From the NCBI RefSeq assembly GCF_014649875.1, contig NZ_BMTW01000022.1:56130-120129 (forward strand): 64,000 nucleotides of DNA. Reading direction: 5' to 3'. How positions within the stretch are numbered: position 1 is the stretch's first letter; each line of letters begins with the position of its first letter. Below are positions 48,597-57,768 of this stretch, piece after piece. Below the pieces are notes generated by a model. That model made no database searches and was not told the origin of the DNA. It saw nothing but the letters and a program-made list of their open reading frames with translations. Both the position numbers and the translations under genes were made by a program. This DNA comes from Streptomyces rubiginosohelvolus. Its GTDB lineage: Bacteria > Actinomycetota > Actinomycetes > Streptomycetales > Streptomycetaceae.

Positions 48597-50413
48597 CGCG
48601 CATCTTCCGTCTTGATTTTGTGCGAACGACCTGCGGCGATCAGCGCCATATTGTCAACCGACGCCTTATCCAACTCCGGGTCAAAATACTCGGAATGCGC
48701 GTCAATCGTCGGCTTCCCTCTCCCGATCAGGGGCGGACCATCCCCCACCTCGAACCGCCTCGCCCCGAACGCTTCACTGGCAGGGTCTCTGCCGAACCAG
48801 ACATCATCGTTCCGCCTGTCGACCAGGTCACCGAAGGCGTAGGCGGCCGCCGGGCCCCCGAACCCCACCCCAGCCACCCCGAGCACTGATTCAGCCTTGG
48901 ATGGAAGCTTGGTCACCACGTCGTTTGCAGCAGCCCCGACAAAGACATGGTCCCGCCCTACTCCCAAGTCATCGGCACTGTCGACACCCACTCCCGGGCT
49001 TCCGACGAACACGATTTCATCGACACCGGGAATTCCCCCAGGGTGTTGCGCAGCACCGCCCACCGTCCGGGACCCGTAGGAGTGTCCGATGGCCGTCATA
49101 TGAGGATCCTCATGGTCGTTAGCCGCCTTAATCCCTCCCATGAACTCATGAAATGCTCTACCGCCCTCCTCTGCCCTGCCATCCGCAGCGACAGCTAAGC
49201 TCCGGAGCCCGTCAGGTGACTGGGGCGCGTCATAACCGAGCCAGGTAATGGCAGCGGCCGGTGCTCCATGACGATTGGACGCGATTGACAGATCTCGCGC
49301 CCGCTTCAGATCCCCCTCAGCAAACTCCTTGTCCAACGCCGTATTCAACCCCGGCACATAAGCCGCCACATTCCGCGCCGTATCCGGATTCCCGTACGAA
49401 ACGATCGCCCGACCGTTCCCCTGATCCCCGATCCCGAGCAGATACATCGGCGGCTCCCCCGCCTTCGGCCCCGCCCGCAGCTGCCGGTCGATCTCCCGCA
49501 GCGCCGCAAGCTTGGTCGCCGAATCGTCGTCGTCCCGCCCCTCCAGCTTCCCCATCAGCAGCTGCAGGTTGTCCCGGTTCGCCGCGTCCCGGACCAGGGC
49601 CGGAATCCCGTCCAGGTTGCCGATCCGGTCCGGGTACACCGCGAGGTACTCCTCGCGCTGTTCGTCCGTCAGGCCGGCCCACCACGCCTTCCGCTCCGCC
49701 GGACTCGCATCGTGCGGGATCGCGTCCCTCAGGTATCCGCGCGCCGCATCCCGCACCGCCGCCGCATCGGCCGCCGCGTCCGTCCACGTCGCCACCGGAA
49801 CGCCCAGCCCCTCGTGTGCCTTCAGCGATCGCAGAATCCTGGTGTACCGCCAGTCCGCATCGGCCGCCGCCCGCACCGCCTGCGCCACCCGGTCCGCGAT
49901 GTCCTGGGCCTTGCCCGCGTTCGGGTTGGGCGCGACGAGACCCGACGGCGGGACCATGCCCGGGTTCGGCACCCCGGACGCCGTCCCGCCGGCCAACGGC
50001 TTCCCGTCGACGAGCCCCTCGCCCGCCGCCGGATACGTCACCGAACCGTCCGCGTGCACCGTGAACCTCAACGCAGCCGCATCGTCCAGCGCCCCCTGCA
50101 ACACCCGCTGCTGGGTCTTGATCTCATGGGCCAGGCTGTTCAGCGTGGTCCGCAGCAGCCCGCACTCGGTGTAGATGTACTGGAAGTTCATCCCCAGCCG
50201 CCGCAACCCCCGCACGGCCGCGTCCGGTGCCTCCCCCCTCTGCGTATCGCGCAGCCCCGGCAGGAGCTGTCCTTCGATACGGTCCCGGGCCGCGTCCGCC
50301 CGGTTGCTGACGCGCCCCCAGCCGTCCGCCGCCTGCTCCAGTTCGGCGCACTTCACCTCACGTAACACCGACCAGGTCAGGCCGGAACTCGCCCCACCGC
50401 TCCGCCCGCTCAC
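48593..50413 (-). CDS. Second DUF1023 alpha/beta hydrolase with a WXG/ESX-like helical N-terminus
   Basis: 606 residues from GTG 50413 (GTGA overlap with the upstream WXG-like gene). The N-terminal 110 residues are helical (LREVKCAELEQAADGWGRVS, YIYTECGLLRTTLNSLAHEI), like ESX-type N-terminal targeting domains. A linker with a Pro/Gly stretch follows, then the DUF1023 hydrolase (about 215-606) with Ser445 (TAIGHSYGSRTVG) and His in TIDAHSEYFD. It is paralogous to the C-terminal half of the 45505 protein but lacks its membrane and pilin parts. It is probably exported; the ester substrate is unknown. Confidence 0.88.
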   Translation of the reverse strand: MSGRSGGASSGLTWSVLREVKCAELEQAADGWGRVSNRADAARDRIEGQLLPGLRDTQRGEAPDAAVRGLRRLGMNFQYIYTECGLLRTTLNSLAHEIKTQQRVLQGALDDAAALRFTVHADGSVTYPAAGEGLVDGKPLAGGTASGVPNPGMVPPSGLVAPNPNAGKAQDIADRVAQAVRAAADADWRYTRILRSLKAHEGLGVPVATWTDAAADAAAVRDAARGYLRDAIPHDASPAERKAWWAGLTDEQREEYLAVYPDRIGNLDGIPALVRDAANRDNLQLLMGKLEGRDDDDSATKLAALREIDRQLRAGPKAGEPPMYLLGIGDQGNGRAIVSYGNPDTARNVAAYVPGLNTALDKEFAEGDLKRARDLSIASNRHGAPAAAITWLGYDAPQSPDGLRSLAVAADGRAEEGGRAFHEFMGGIKAANDHEDPHMTAIGHSYGSRTVGGAAQHPGGIPGVDEIVFVGSPGVGVDSADDLGVGRDHVFVGAAANDVVTKLPSKAESVLGVAGVGFGGPAAAYAFGDLVDRRNDDVWFGRDPASEAFGARRFEVGDGPPLIGRGKPTIDAHSEYFDPELDKASVDNMALIAAGRSHKIKTEDAR

Positions 50414-50844
50414 CGCGCACCACCGACGCTCGGCGTCTTCACCCCGTCGAAGCCGCTCTTCACCGCTTCGTTGGCCTGCGTCTGACCCCGGACGACCGCC
50501 CGCATCTTCCCGCCGAGGCTCCCGCACTCCTTACGGGCGTCCTCGAACCGGCGCTCCCACGACGCCCGCACGGCACCCAGTTCCGCCAGCGCCGACAGCG
50601 CCCCGGCCCCGGCGGTCACGCCCTGGTGCGCCACGTCCAGTTCACCCTTCACCGGGCCGAGGAGCGTGACCAGCTGATCGGCCCCACCGGCGGCCCGCAA
50701 CCACGGACCTCGGCTGTGCCGGAGATCCCCTCCCCCGGCCGCCCCCGCCGATCCGGCAGCACCCGCCGGTCCGGCCCACGCCCCCACCCGCTCCCGGTCA
50801 CCGTCCGGCTGCCCGACCACGGTCACTCCGCCCACACCGCTCAC
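50410..50844 (-). CDS. WXG-like small helical protein, first gene of the hydrolase operon
   Basis: 144 residues from GTG 50844 (GGAG 6 bases upstream). A Gly/Ala-rich start is followed by a two-helix region: LRAAGGADQLVTLLGPVKGE, then SWERRFEDARKECGSLGGKM with the Trp at the turn, as in WXG100-type secreted proteins. It overlaps the second hydrolase gene by 4 bases. A chaperone or co-secreted partner of the hydrolase is plausible; the assignment rests on layout and helix pattern, not on strong identity. Confidence 0.7.
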   Translation of the reverse strand: MSGVGGVTVVGQPDGDRERVGAWAGPAGAAGSAGAAGGGDLRHSRGPWLRAAGGADQLVTLLGPVKGELDVAHQGVTAGAGALSALAELGAVRASWERRFEDARKECGSLGGKMRAVVRGQTQANEAVKSGFDGVKTPSVGGAR

Positions 50845-51189
50845 CCCGTTCTCCGATCTCTTGATCGTGGAGCGGCACTGTGCCAAATCGGCGACACACG
50901 ACATGCCGTACGTCAGCACGCGAGGGCCCAGCGCCCTCCGCACCCGGTCCCGTGATTCCCGGCCGGGCGAAGCGGGGGCCCCGTTCCCGTGGTGCCCACC
51001 CGGTTCACCCGAACGAAGGGGGAGGCGGACACGGGCGCACACACCGGCGCACGGCGGCGGTCGCCTCCACGGGAAACCGGGCGGAGGCCCTCTCCGCCGC
51101 ACGGCGGAGCTCGGCGCCCCGGGCCTCGTACCGCAGAACCGCCGACTCAGGAACAGAAGCTGACGCCCCGCCACAACCCACGAACCACG
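50845..51189. other. 345-base divergent promoter region of the T4SS-like locus
   Basis: It separates the minus-strand hydrolase operon from the plus-strand machine genes, so it should contain promoters for both. A GATCTCTTGATC inverted repeat (about 50854-50865) lies just upstream of the minus-strand start. I see no certain gene. Confidence 0.5.
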
Positions 51190-51759
51190 ATGGAACGCAT
51201 GCGAACTCGAAAGGAACACCGCACCGGCTCCACCCCCGTCCCCGCACCGTCCAGCCCTCCGCCCCGGTGGGCGGTTCGCGCCGCGCACCTGATCACGCTG
51301 CTCGCGCTGCCGACCGGACTGTGGCGGCTGGCGATGGTGTGCGGGTTCCCGTCCGGTTACACCGAGGCCGGCTTCGTACCGTTCGACACCCCGGGCTCCA
51401 AGCTGTGGATGCTGACGCTGAGCGTCGCCTGCGAGCTGCTCGCGCTGCTCTCGCTCGGCCTGGTACGGCCGTGGGGAGAAACGGTGCCCCGCTGGATACC
51501 GGTCATCGGCGGCCGCCCCGTTCGCCCCTTGGCCGCCGTCGTACCGGCCGCCGCCGGGGCCCTCGCGCTGACGGCGATCTGGGCCGCCATGCCCCTGTGG
51601 TGGATGTACCCCCACGCGGACATGACCCCCACCGGCCGTCTGCTGGTCGGTGTCATCTACCAGCCGCTCGTCTTCTGGGGACCGCTCCTGGGGGCCGTCA
51701 CCGTCTCCTACTACCGGCGCACCAAGGGCTCTCGAACGGCGCATACGAACACGCCGTGA
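51190..51759 (+). CDS. Four-helix membrane protein
   Basis: 189 residues from ATG 51190 (ATG 51199 is an alternative). A charged N-terminus (MERMRTRKEHRTG) and a Pro-rich stretch precede four hydrophobic helices (about 35-55, 76-97, 117-135, 152-175). No family is recognised. It is transcribed toward the VirB-like genes but is separated from them by 262 bases, so membership in the same machine is uncertain. Confidence 0.7.
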   Translation: MERMRTRKEHRTGSTPVPAPSSPPPRWAVRAAHLITLLALPTGLWRLAMVCGFPSGYTEAGFVPFDTPGSKLWMLTLSVACELLALLSLGLVRPWGETVPRWIPVIGGRPVRPLAAVVPAAAGALALTAIWAAMPLWWMYPHADMTPTGRLLVGVIYQPLVFWGPLLGAVTVSYYRRTKGSRTAHTNTP

Positions 51760-52021
51760 CCCGCGAACGCTGCGACCGCATCAGAACCCATGGCCACCGT
51801 CGTTGCTCCTGGTCACAGTGCGTGATACACAGAGTAACCAGGCATGTGCGTGAGGAGCGGACGATCCGCAGGTCAGGGCGGCCGCCCCGGTCAAACGTGC
51901 GAGATCCGGGTAAAGAGACCCGGGAAGGCGTCGTGCGAGCACGGTTTCATCAGCGAAGATAGAAGGCGACCCATGCCGGACGGCACGGGCAGCGAACTAC
52001 CCAACAGGGGCGGTGACTTAC

Positions 52022-52330
52022 ATGATCCTGGCAGCAGAGAAGGGCGACATCACCACCATCATCGGCGGAATCGCTCCGGACTGGGGGCCGTTCGGGACGC
52101 TGGGCAACGAGGCGCGCATCATGATCGAGGTGGTGATGGCCATCGCCATCCTGCTCTGCCTCGGCATCGCGATCTGGGGTGCTGCGAAGCAGCGCATCGG
52201 AGCGACGGCACTGCGCGACACGTTCAGCGCGGAGCAGGGCAAGGGTCTGATCGTGGCAGGGCTGACAGGGGTCTTCATCATCGGCTCCCTGGGGACCCTG
52301 TTCACCATCGTGTACGGAATGGCCGTCTGA
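52022..52330 (+). CDS. VirB2/TrbC-like two-helix membrane protein
   Basis: 102 residues from ATG 52022 (AGGGG 11 bases upstream; GTG 52013 is an alternative). A short exposed N-terminus (ILAAEKGDITTIIGG) is followed by two membrane helices (about 38-62 and 79-101) joined by a small basic loop (AAKQRIGATALRD). The size, topology and position as first gene of a VirB-like operon match pilin-like or channel VirB2/TrbC proteins of Gram-positive T4SS. Identity is inferred from topology and context. Confidence 0.7.
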   Translation: MILAAEKGDITTIIGGIAPDWGPFGTLGNEARIMIEVVMAIAILLCLGIAIWGAAKQRIGATALRDTFSAEQGKGLIVAGLTGVFIIGSLGTLFTIVYGMAV

Positions 52331-52511
52331 CCCACCACCGGCCGACTCCCACCGGGCCGTCCCAGCCCGCTCCCCACCATCCGCCCGTCGCGCCCACCGG
52401 CTGAGGTTGCGTTTCCCTGATGTCGAGTCACCACACCGCGCTCAAGCGGCAACCAGCAGAGCTACCGTCGTCCTGCGCGGATCCGCACACGACCGAGGGA
52501 GCGAACGCGGC

Positions 52512-53381
52512 ATGAGTCCCGGTGACGAGCACGACTACCGCGGCAAGGACCAGGGGGGCCGCGCGGACGACCCGTACAGCACGCTCGGCGGCACCCGTCA
52601 GACCCGTACCCGTCTCCCCGACGGCGACCCGGGCAACCCCACCGCGCGCCGCCCCGTCCGCAACTCCCGCTCCCTCGTGACGATCACCGGCATCGTCGTC
52701 CTCCTCGTCGCCGCCATCGCCTTCGCCAACCGGGGCGGTGGCAGCGACGACGACGCGTCCCCGGGCGCCAAGAGCTCCGGAGCCGCGGGAAGCGGTCCCA
52801 CGGCGGCCACCGGCACCAAGCCCGTCGAGGGCAAGAACGGCACAATCCCCTCCGGCTTCGCTCGCGACGAGCAGGGGGCGCAGAGTGCGGCGGCGAACTA
52901 TGCGGTGGCGTTGGGGTCGGCGGCGATGTTCAATTCCGAAACGCGTCGCGACATCGTGCAGTCCATCGCGGACAGCACTACAGCAACGAAACTCCAGTCC
53001 GGATTCGATGCCGACTACTCGCAGGGCTTCCTGGAGCAGATCGGCCTCGACACCGACGGCAGCGCCCCGACCGGCTCCACCTTTGTCAACCGCACACTCC
53101 CGGCCGGGACGAAGGTGAAGTCCTACTCATCGAGCACGGCGGAGATCGAAGTCTGGTGCTCCGGCCTGTTCGGCCTGACCGGCGAGAAGTCGACGAAGCC
53201 GGTCACCAGTGGGTGGTTCACCGTGACCATGCAGCTGAAGTGGAACGGTTCCGACTGGAAGATCCTCGAGACCAGCCAGCGGAGTGGTCCTTCTCCTGTT
53301 ACCGGCGACAACCCCGTGTCCGGATCGGATGAGATCGCGGACGCGGTCAATCAGTTCGGGGGGTTCACCTATGCCCGATAG
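52512..53381 (+). CDS. VirB8/TcpC-like conjugation protein
   Basis: 289 residues from ATG 52512. A hydrophilic cytoplasmic part (1-52), one membrane helix (about 54-72), a Ser/Ala/Gly linker and a C-terminal NTF2-like extracytoplasmic domain (about 115-289: SAAANYAVALGSAAMFNSET, WFTVTMQLKWNGSDWKIL). This is the layout of TcpC and VirB8 channel-core proteins. It overlaps the next gene start (ATG 53371). Confidence 0.82.
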   Translation: MSPGDEHDYRGKDQGGRADDPYSTLGGTRQTRTRLPDGDPGNPTARRPVRNSRSLVTITGIVVLLVAAIAFANRGGGSDDDASPGAKSSGAAGSGPTAATGTKPVEGKNGTIPSGFARDEQGAQSAAANYAVALGSAAMFNSETRRDIVQSIADSTTATKLQSGFDADYSQGFLEQIGLDTDGSAPTGSTFVNRTLPAGTKVKSYSSSTAEIEVWCSGLFGLTGEKSTKPVTSGWFTVTMQLKWNGSDWKILETSQRSGPSPVTGDNPVSGSDEIADAVNQFGGFTYAR

Positions 53382-54725
53382 CCGTCGCCGCTGGTCGCTC
53401 GGCTTCAGCGTGGCAGCCGCGCAAGCCTCGGTACTTGTGTTCGCCACGCGGGCGGCAGCCGACCCGACTCCCACTCCGACGCCCAGTGGCAGCAGCGACC
53501 CCTGCGAATTGATCGCCGGGCCGGCTCGCGACTACTGCCAAGGGGATGACTCTCCGCGTACCCAGGACGTCCCCCCACAGACGCCCTCGACCCCCTCTCC
53601 TCCCTCGCCCAAGGCTGCGCCGACGCCGCCTCCTGGATCGTCGGCAAGCTCAGCGAGGCCGTCGACTCCACGGCCAACGTCGACTTCACCAACCCCAAGT
53701 TCCTCCAGCAGTACGCCGTCATCTTCGCGGCCTCCACCATCCTCACCCTCGTCCTCTGGCTCCTCGCCGTCGCCAAGCGCGCCATCCGCGGCGTCCCCCT
53801 CACCACCGCGATCTCCGAGGCCGTCGGCTTCCTCTGGCTCACCGTCCTCGCCTCGGCCTTCACCCCGCTGATCCTCTACACGATCGTCTCCGCCACCGAC
53901 GGCGTCACCGAGATCATCGCCTCCGCCACCGGCGGCCAGACCGACGTCTTCTTCGGCTCGTTCGCCGAAGCTCTCAAGAAGGGCGAGGACATCGGCGGCG
54001 GCCCGATCATGCTGATCGTCGTCTCGCTCGTCTCGATCCTCGCCGCCGGCATCCTGTGGCTGGAGCTCGTCATCCGCGCCGCCCTGCTCTACGTCGGCGC
54101 GCTCCTCGGGATCGTCGTCTACGCCGGCCTCGTCGACAAGAACATGTGGGGTCACGTCCGCCGCTGGGCCGGCATCATGATCGCGGTGATCATGGTCAAG
54201 CCGGTCATCGTCATCGTCCTCGGCCTCGCCGGCGCACTCTCCTCGGGCGACGGCCCCGACGCCTTCTCCGCCGTCGTCTCCGGCCTCTCCATCATCCTCC
54301 TGGCCATCTTCGCCTCCGCCATGATCTACCGCTTCGTCCCCGGCTTCGGCGACGAGATCCAGGGCGCCCGCACCAACCGCAAGCAGGCCACCGACGGCTC
54401 CCAGGCCGCCGCCCTCATCAGCTCCCCGGCCGCCCTCGTCTCCCAGGGCATCAAGACCCACAGCGGCCGCAACGACCAGAACAGCGGCGGAGGCGGCGCC
54501 CGCCCCGCCAACCCGGCCAGCGGCGGCGTCGCCGCCCACAGCTCCCGCACCTCCGGCGGAAGCGGAGGCGGCGGCGGGGTCGGCGGCGGATCTGTCCCCT
54601 CCGCCGCACCCTCGCCCCGCAGCGGCTCCGCGCCCACCTCCGCAACCCCCCACAGCAGCCGCTCCCCCCGAGGCGGCGGCTTCGGCAGCACAGGTAACTC
54701 GAGCACAGGAGGTGGAGGGCGTTGA
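53371..54725 (+). CDS. VirB6/TrbL-like polytopic membrane protein, frameshifted in this sequence
   Basis: The start ATG 53371 gives a signal-like N-terminus (MPDSRRRWSLGFSVAAAQAS) and a Thr/Pro linker with SDPCELIAGPARDYCQGDDS. After the C6 run at 53571-53576 the frame shifts: one extra C would join DVPP directly to TDALDPLSSLAQGCADAASW. From there to 54725 the protein has at least six hydrophobic segments (AVIFAASTILTLVLWLLAVA, VVSLVSILAAGILWLELVIR and others) and a Gly/Ser-rich tail, the VirB6/TrbL type. As written the gene is broken; a homopolymer sequencing error or a real slippery site are the alternatives. Confidence 0.78.
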
Positions 54726-56272
54726 CGACCCAGTCCCACACGATGACGCCCCGCCGCACGTATCTCATCGGCCGCGCCCGGCCGAACGCGATCGTCGGCA
54801 AGAACCGCGAGACCGGCGAGATCGCCCTGATCATCGTCGGCGCGTTCCTCGGCATGATGAGCGGACTCCTCGTCCCCGTCCTCTCCCTCCGCATCGTCTG
54901 CCTCGTCGGCTTCCCGATGCTGGCCCTCGCCGTCGTGTACGTCCCGTACAAGGGCCGCACCTTCTACAAGTGGTTCGAGATCAACCGCACCTTCAAGCGC
55001 TCCCTGCGCCGCGGCACCGCCTACCGCTCGGGCGCCATGGAAGCCGGCGTCAGCGCCGACGGCCGCGAGGTCGAGATCGGCCCGCCCCCCGGCATCGGCC
55101 GGATCAGCTGGCTCGCCGCCCCCTTCGGCCCCGACGAGATCGCCGTACTCCTCCACGCCGACCGGCGCACCGTCACCGCCGCCATCGAGATCGAGGGCCC
55201 CGGCGTCGGCCTCCGCGACAGCGAGGACCAGGAAGCCCTCGTCGACCGCTTCGGCACCCTCCTCAAGCACGTGGCCAACGGCGACGGCTTCGTCACCCGC
55301 CTCCAGATGCTCGCCCGCACCCTCCCCGCCGACCCCGACGCCCACGCCAAGGACGTCGCCCAGCGCGGCGACAAGGCGTCCCCGGCCTGGCTCCAGGACT
55401 CCTACGACCAGCTGCAGTCCATGGTCTCCACCTCCAGCGAGCAGCACCGCGCCTACCTCGTCGCCTGCATGCACTACAGCCGTGAACTGGCCGCCGAGGC
55501 CAACGCCATGGCCCGCGCCGCCCGCCCCCACGGCGGCCGCAAGCTCGACCGCGACGCCGGCCTCGCCGTCGTCATGGCCCGCGAGCTCACCGACATCTGC
55601 GCCCGCCTCGCCGAGGCCGACATCCGGGTCCGCCAGCCGCTCGGCCAGAGCCGCGTCGCCTCCCTCGTGCACTCCATGTACGACCCCGACCACCCCATCG
55701 ACCACATCCAGGCCATGACCAAGCGCAACGCCTGGCCCGCCGAACTGGACGCGGTCGAGCCCACGTTCCTCCAGGCCAAGACCCGCGAGTCCACCACCCG
55801 CGCCCCCTGGTGCCACGCCACCGCCTGGGTGAAGGAGTGGCCGATGACCCCCGTGGGCGTCAACTTCCTCGCCCCGCTCCTCGTCCACACCCCCGACGTC
55901 ATCCGCACCGTCGCCGTCTGCATGGACCTCGAACCCACCGAGGTCGCCATCGAACGCATGCTGACCGAGAAGACCAACGACGACGCCGAGGCCAGCCGCC
56001 AGGCCAAGATGAACCGCACCGTCGACCCCCGCGACATCGCCGCCCACGGCCGGCTCGACCAGCGGGGTGAAGATCTCGCCAGCGGTGCGGCCGGAGTGAA
56101 CCTGGTGGGGTACATCACGGTGTCGTCCCGCTCACCCGAGGCGCTCGCCCGCGACAAGCGCACGATCCGCGCCTCGGCCGGCAAGTCGTACCTCAAGCTG
56201 GAATGGTGCGACCGCGAACACCACCGGGCCTTCGTGAACACCCTCCCGTTCGCCACCGGCATCCGCCGCTGA
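54722..56272 (+). CDS. PrgI/SCO6880-type protein: VirB4 N-terminal half
   Basis: 516 residues from TTG 54722 (AGGAGGTGGAGGG upstream; TTGA overlap with the previous stop). Two adjacent membrane helices (about 34-74) are followed by a large cytoplasmic alpha/beta region (GVSADGREVEIGPPPGIGRI; AWVKEWPMTPVGVNFLAPLL). There is no Walker A motif. It corresponds to the PrgI-like plus VirB4 N-terminal region of Gram-positive T4SS (known in Streptomyces as SCO6880-like). The ATPase half is encoded separately by the next gene. It is probably docked at the membrane as part of the energising complex. Confidence 0.82.
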   Translation: MTTQSHTMTPRRTYLIGRARPNAIVGKNRETGEIALIIVGAFLGMMSGLLVPVLSLRIVCLVGFPMLALAVVYVPYKGRTFYKWFEINRTFKRSLRRGTAYRSGAMEAGVSADGREVEIGPPPGIGRISWLAAPFGPDEIAVLLHADRRTVTAAIEIEGPGVGLRDSEDQEALVDRFGTLLKHVANGDGFVTRLQMLARTLPADPDAHAKDVAQRGDKASPAWLQDSYDQLQSMVSTSSEQHRAYLVACMHYSRELAAEANAMARAARPHGGRKLDRDAGLAVVMARELTDICARLAEADIRVRQPLGQSRVASLVHSMYDPDHPIDHIQAMTKRNAWPAELDAVEPTFLQAKTRESTTRAPWCHATAWVKEWPMTPVGVNFLAPLLVHTPDVIRTVAVCMDLEPTEVAIERMLTEKTNDDAEASRQAKMNRTVDPRDIAAHGRLDQRGEDLASGAAGVNLVGYITVSSRSPEALARDKRTIRASAGKSYLKLEWCDREHHRAFVNTLPFATGIRR

Positions 56273-56339
56273 CCCGAGCACCCGCACAGAACACCGAACC
56301 CAACCCACCCAACCCGCAGGAAGAGAGGGCAGCCACGCC

Positions 56340-57767
56340 ATGCGAGACCCCCTGTCCGCATTGTCGGATGCCTTCACCTCCTTCCTCTTCGGCAAGGTGG
56401 AGACGACCCGCCTCCCCGTCCGTACGTCCACGGGCCAGGCCCAGGCCGTCTACCTCCCCACCGCCGCCCCCGGCCTCGGCGACTCCGGCGTGATCATCGG
56501 CCGCGAGGTCTACAGCGGCAAGGGCTACATCTACGACCCCTTCCAGCTGTACGGGCAACAGCTCCCCGCCCCCCACTGGCTGGTCCTCGGCGAGTCCGGC
56601 AACGGCAAGTCGGCCCTGGAGAAGACCTACGTCCTGCGCCAGCTCCGCTTCCGCGACCGCCAGGTCGTCGTCCTCGACGCCCAGGGCGAGGACGGCGTCG
56701 GCGAGTGGAACCTCATCGCCCAGGAGCTGGGCATAACCCCCATCCGCCTGGACCCGACCGCAGCCCTCAACGGCGGCATCCGGCTCAACCCCCTCGACCC
56801 GTCCATCACCACCACCGGTCAGCTCGCCCTGCTCCGTACGATCATCGAAGTCGCGATGGGCCACGGCCTCGACGAGCGTTCCGGCTTCGCGCTCAAGGTC
56901 GCCCACGCCTACGTCACCACGACCATCACAGACCGCCAGCCGGTCCTGATGGACATCGTCGAGCAGCTGCGCCACCCCGAGCCCGAGTCCGCCGAGGCGA
57001 TGAACGTCGACATAGACGATGTACGGGCCTGGGGCCTGGACGTCGCCCTCGTCCTGGACCGCCTGGTCGACGGTGACCTGCGCGGCATGTTCGACGGCCC
57101 GACCACTGTCGGCATCGACCTCGACGCGCCCCTCATCGTCTTCGACCTCTCGCACATCGACCGCAACTCGATCGCGATGCCGATCCTGATGGCGATCGTC
57201 GGCGTCTGGTTGGAACACACCTGGATCCGGCCCGACCGCAAGAAGCGCATCTTCCTGGTCGAGGAGGCGTGGCACATCATCAACTCGCCCTTCGTCGCCC
57301 AGCTCTTCCAGCGCCTGCTGAAGTTCGGACGCCGCCTCGGCCTCTCGTTCGTCGCCGTCGTCCACCACCTCAGCGACGTGGTGGACGGAGCGGCGGCGAA
57401 GGAAGCGGCGGCCATCCTCAAGATGGCCTCCACCCGCACGATCTACGCGCAGAAGACGGACGAGGCCAGAGCGACCGGCCGGGTCATCGGCCTGCCCCGC
57501 TGGGCCGTCGAGATCATCCCGACCCTCACCCCCGGCATCGCCGTCTGGGACGTCAACGGCAACGTCCAGGTCGTCAAACACCTGATCACCGAGGCCGAAC
57601 GCCCCCTGGTCTTCACCGACCGCGCCATGACCGAGGGCTCGGCCATGGACCCGGACGACCTGCTCCCCGAGGACATCCGCGCCGCCGAACTGGAGGCGGA
57701 GCAACGGGCGGCCCGGATCGAGCACCAGCAACGGACGAACGAGTCGTCAGAGTCAACGGTGGCCTGA
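56340..57767 (+). CDS. VirB4-like ATPase (C-terminal half)
   Basis: 475 residues from ATG 56340. Walker A GESGNGKS at 84-91, Walker B RIFLVEEAWH near 302-312, followed by an RSQ-like helicase segment (VVHHLSDV) and an Arg-finger region (RTIYAQKTDE). These are the features of VirB4/TraC-type AAA+ motors. The typical N-terminal VirB4 domain is missing because it is encoded by the preceding gene. The gene starts 67 bases after the stop at 56272 and has the plus-operon orientation. The motor powers secretion or pilus assembly. Confidence 0.92.
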   Translation: MRDPLSALSDAFTSFLFGKVETTRLPVRTSTGQAQAVYLPTAAPGLGDSGVIIGREVYSGKGYIYDPFQLYGQQLPAPHWLVLGESGNGKSALEKTYVLRQLRFRDRQVVVLDAQGEDGVGEWNLIAQELGITPIRLDPTAALNGGIRLNPLDPSITTTGQLALLRTIIEVAMGHGLDERSGFALKVAHAYVTTTITDRQPVLMDIVEQLRHPEPESAEAMNVDIDDVRAWGLDVALVLDRLVDGDLRGMFDGPTTVGIDLDAPLIVFDLSHIDRNSIAMPILMAIVGVWLEHTWIRPDRKKRIFLVEEAWHIINSPFVAQLFQRLLKFGRRLGLSFVAVVHHLSDVVDGAAAKEAAAILKMASTRTIYAQKTDEARATGRVIGLPRWAVEIIPTLTPGIAVWDVNGNVQVVKHLITEAERPLVFTDRAMTEGSAMDPDDLLPEDIRAAELEAEQRAARIEHQQRTNESSESTVA

Positions 57768-57768
57768 C

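Noticed and set aside
48057..50844. Toxin-immunity system of the polymorphic-toxin type
   Set aside because: The domains are intact alpha/beta hydrolases with housekeeping-like conservation and no known toxin motif; kept only as a hypothesis in the findings.
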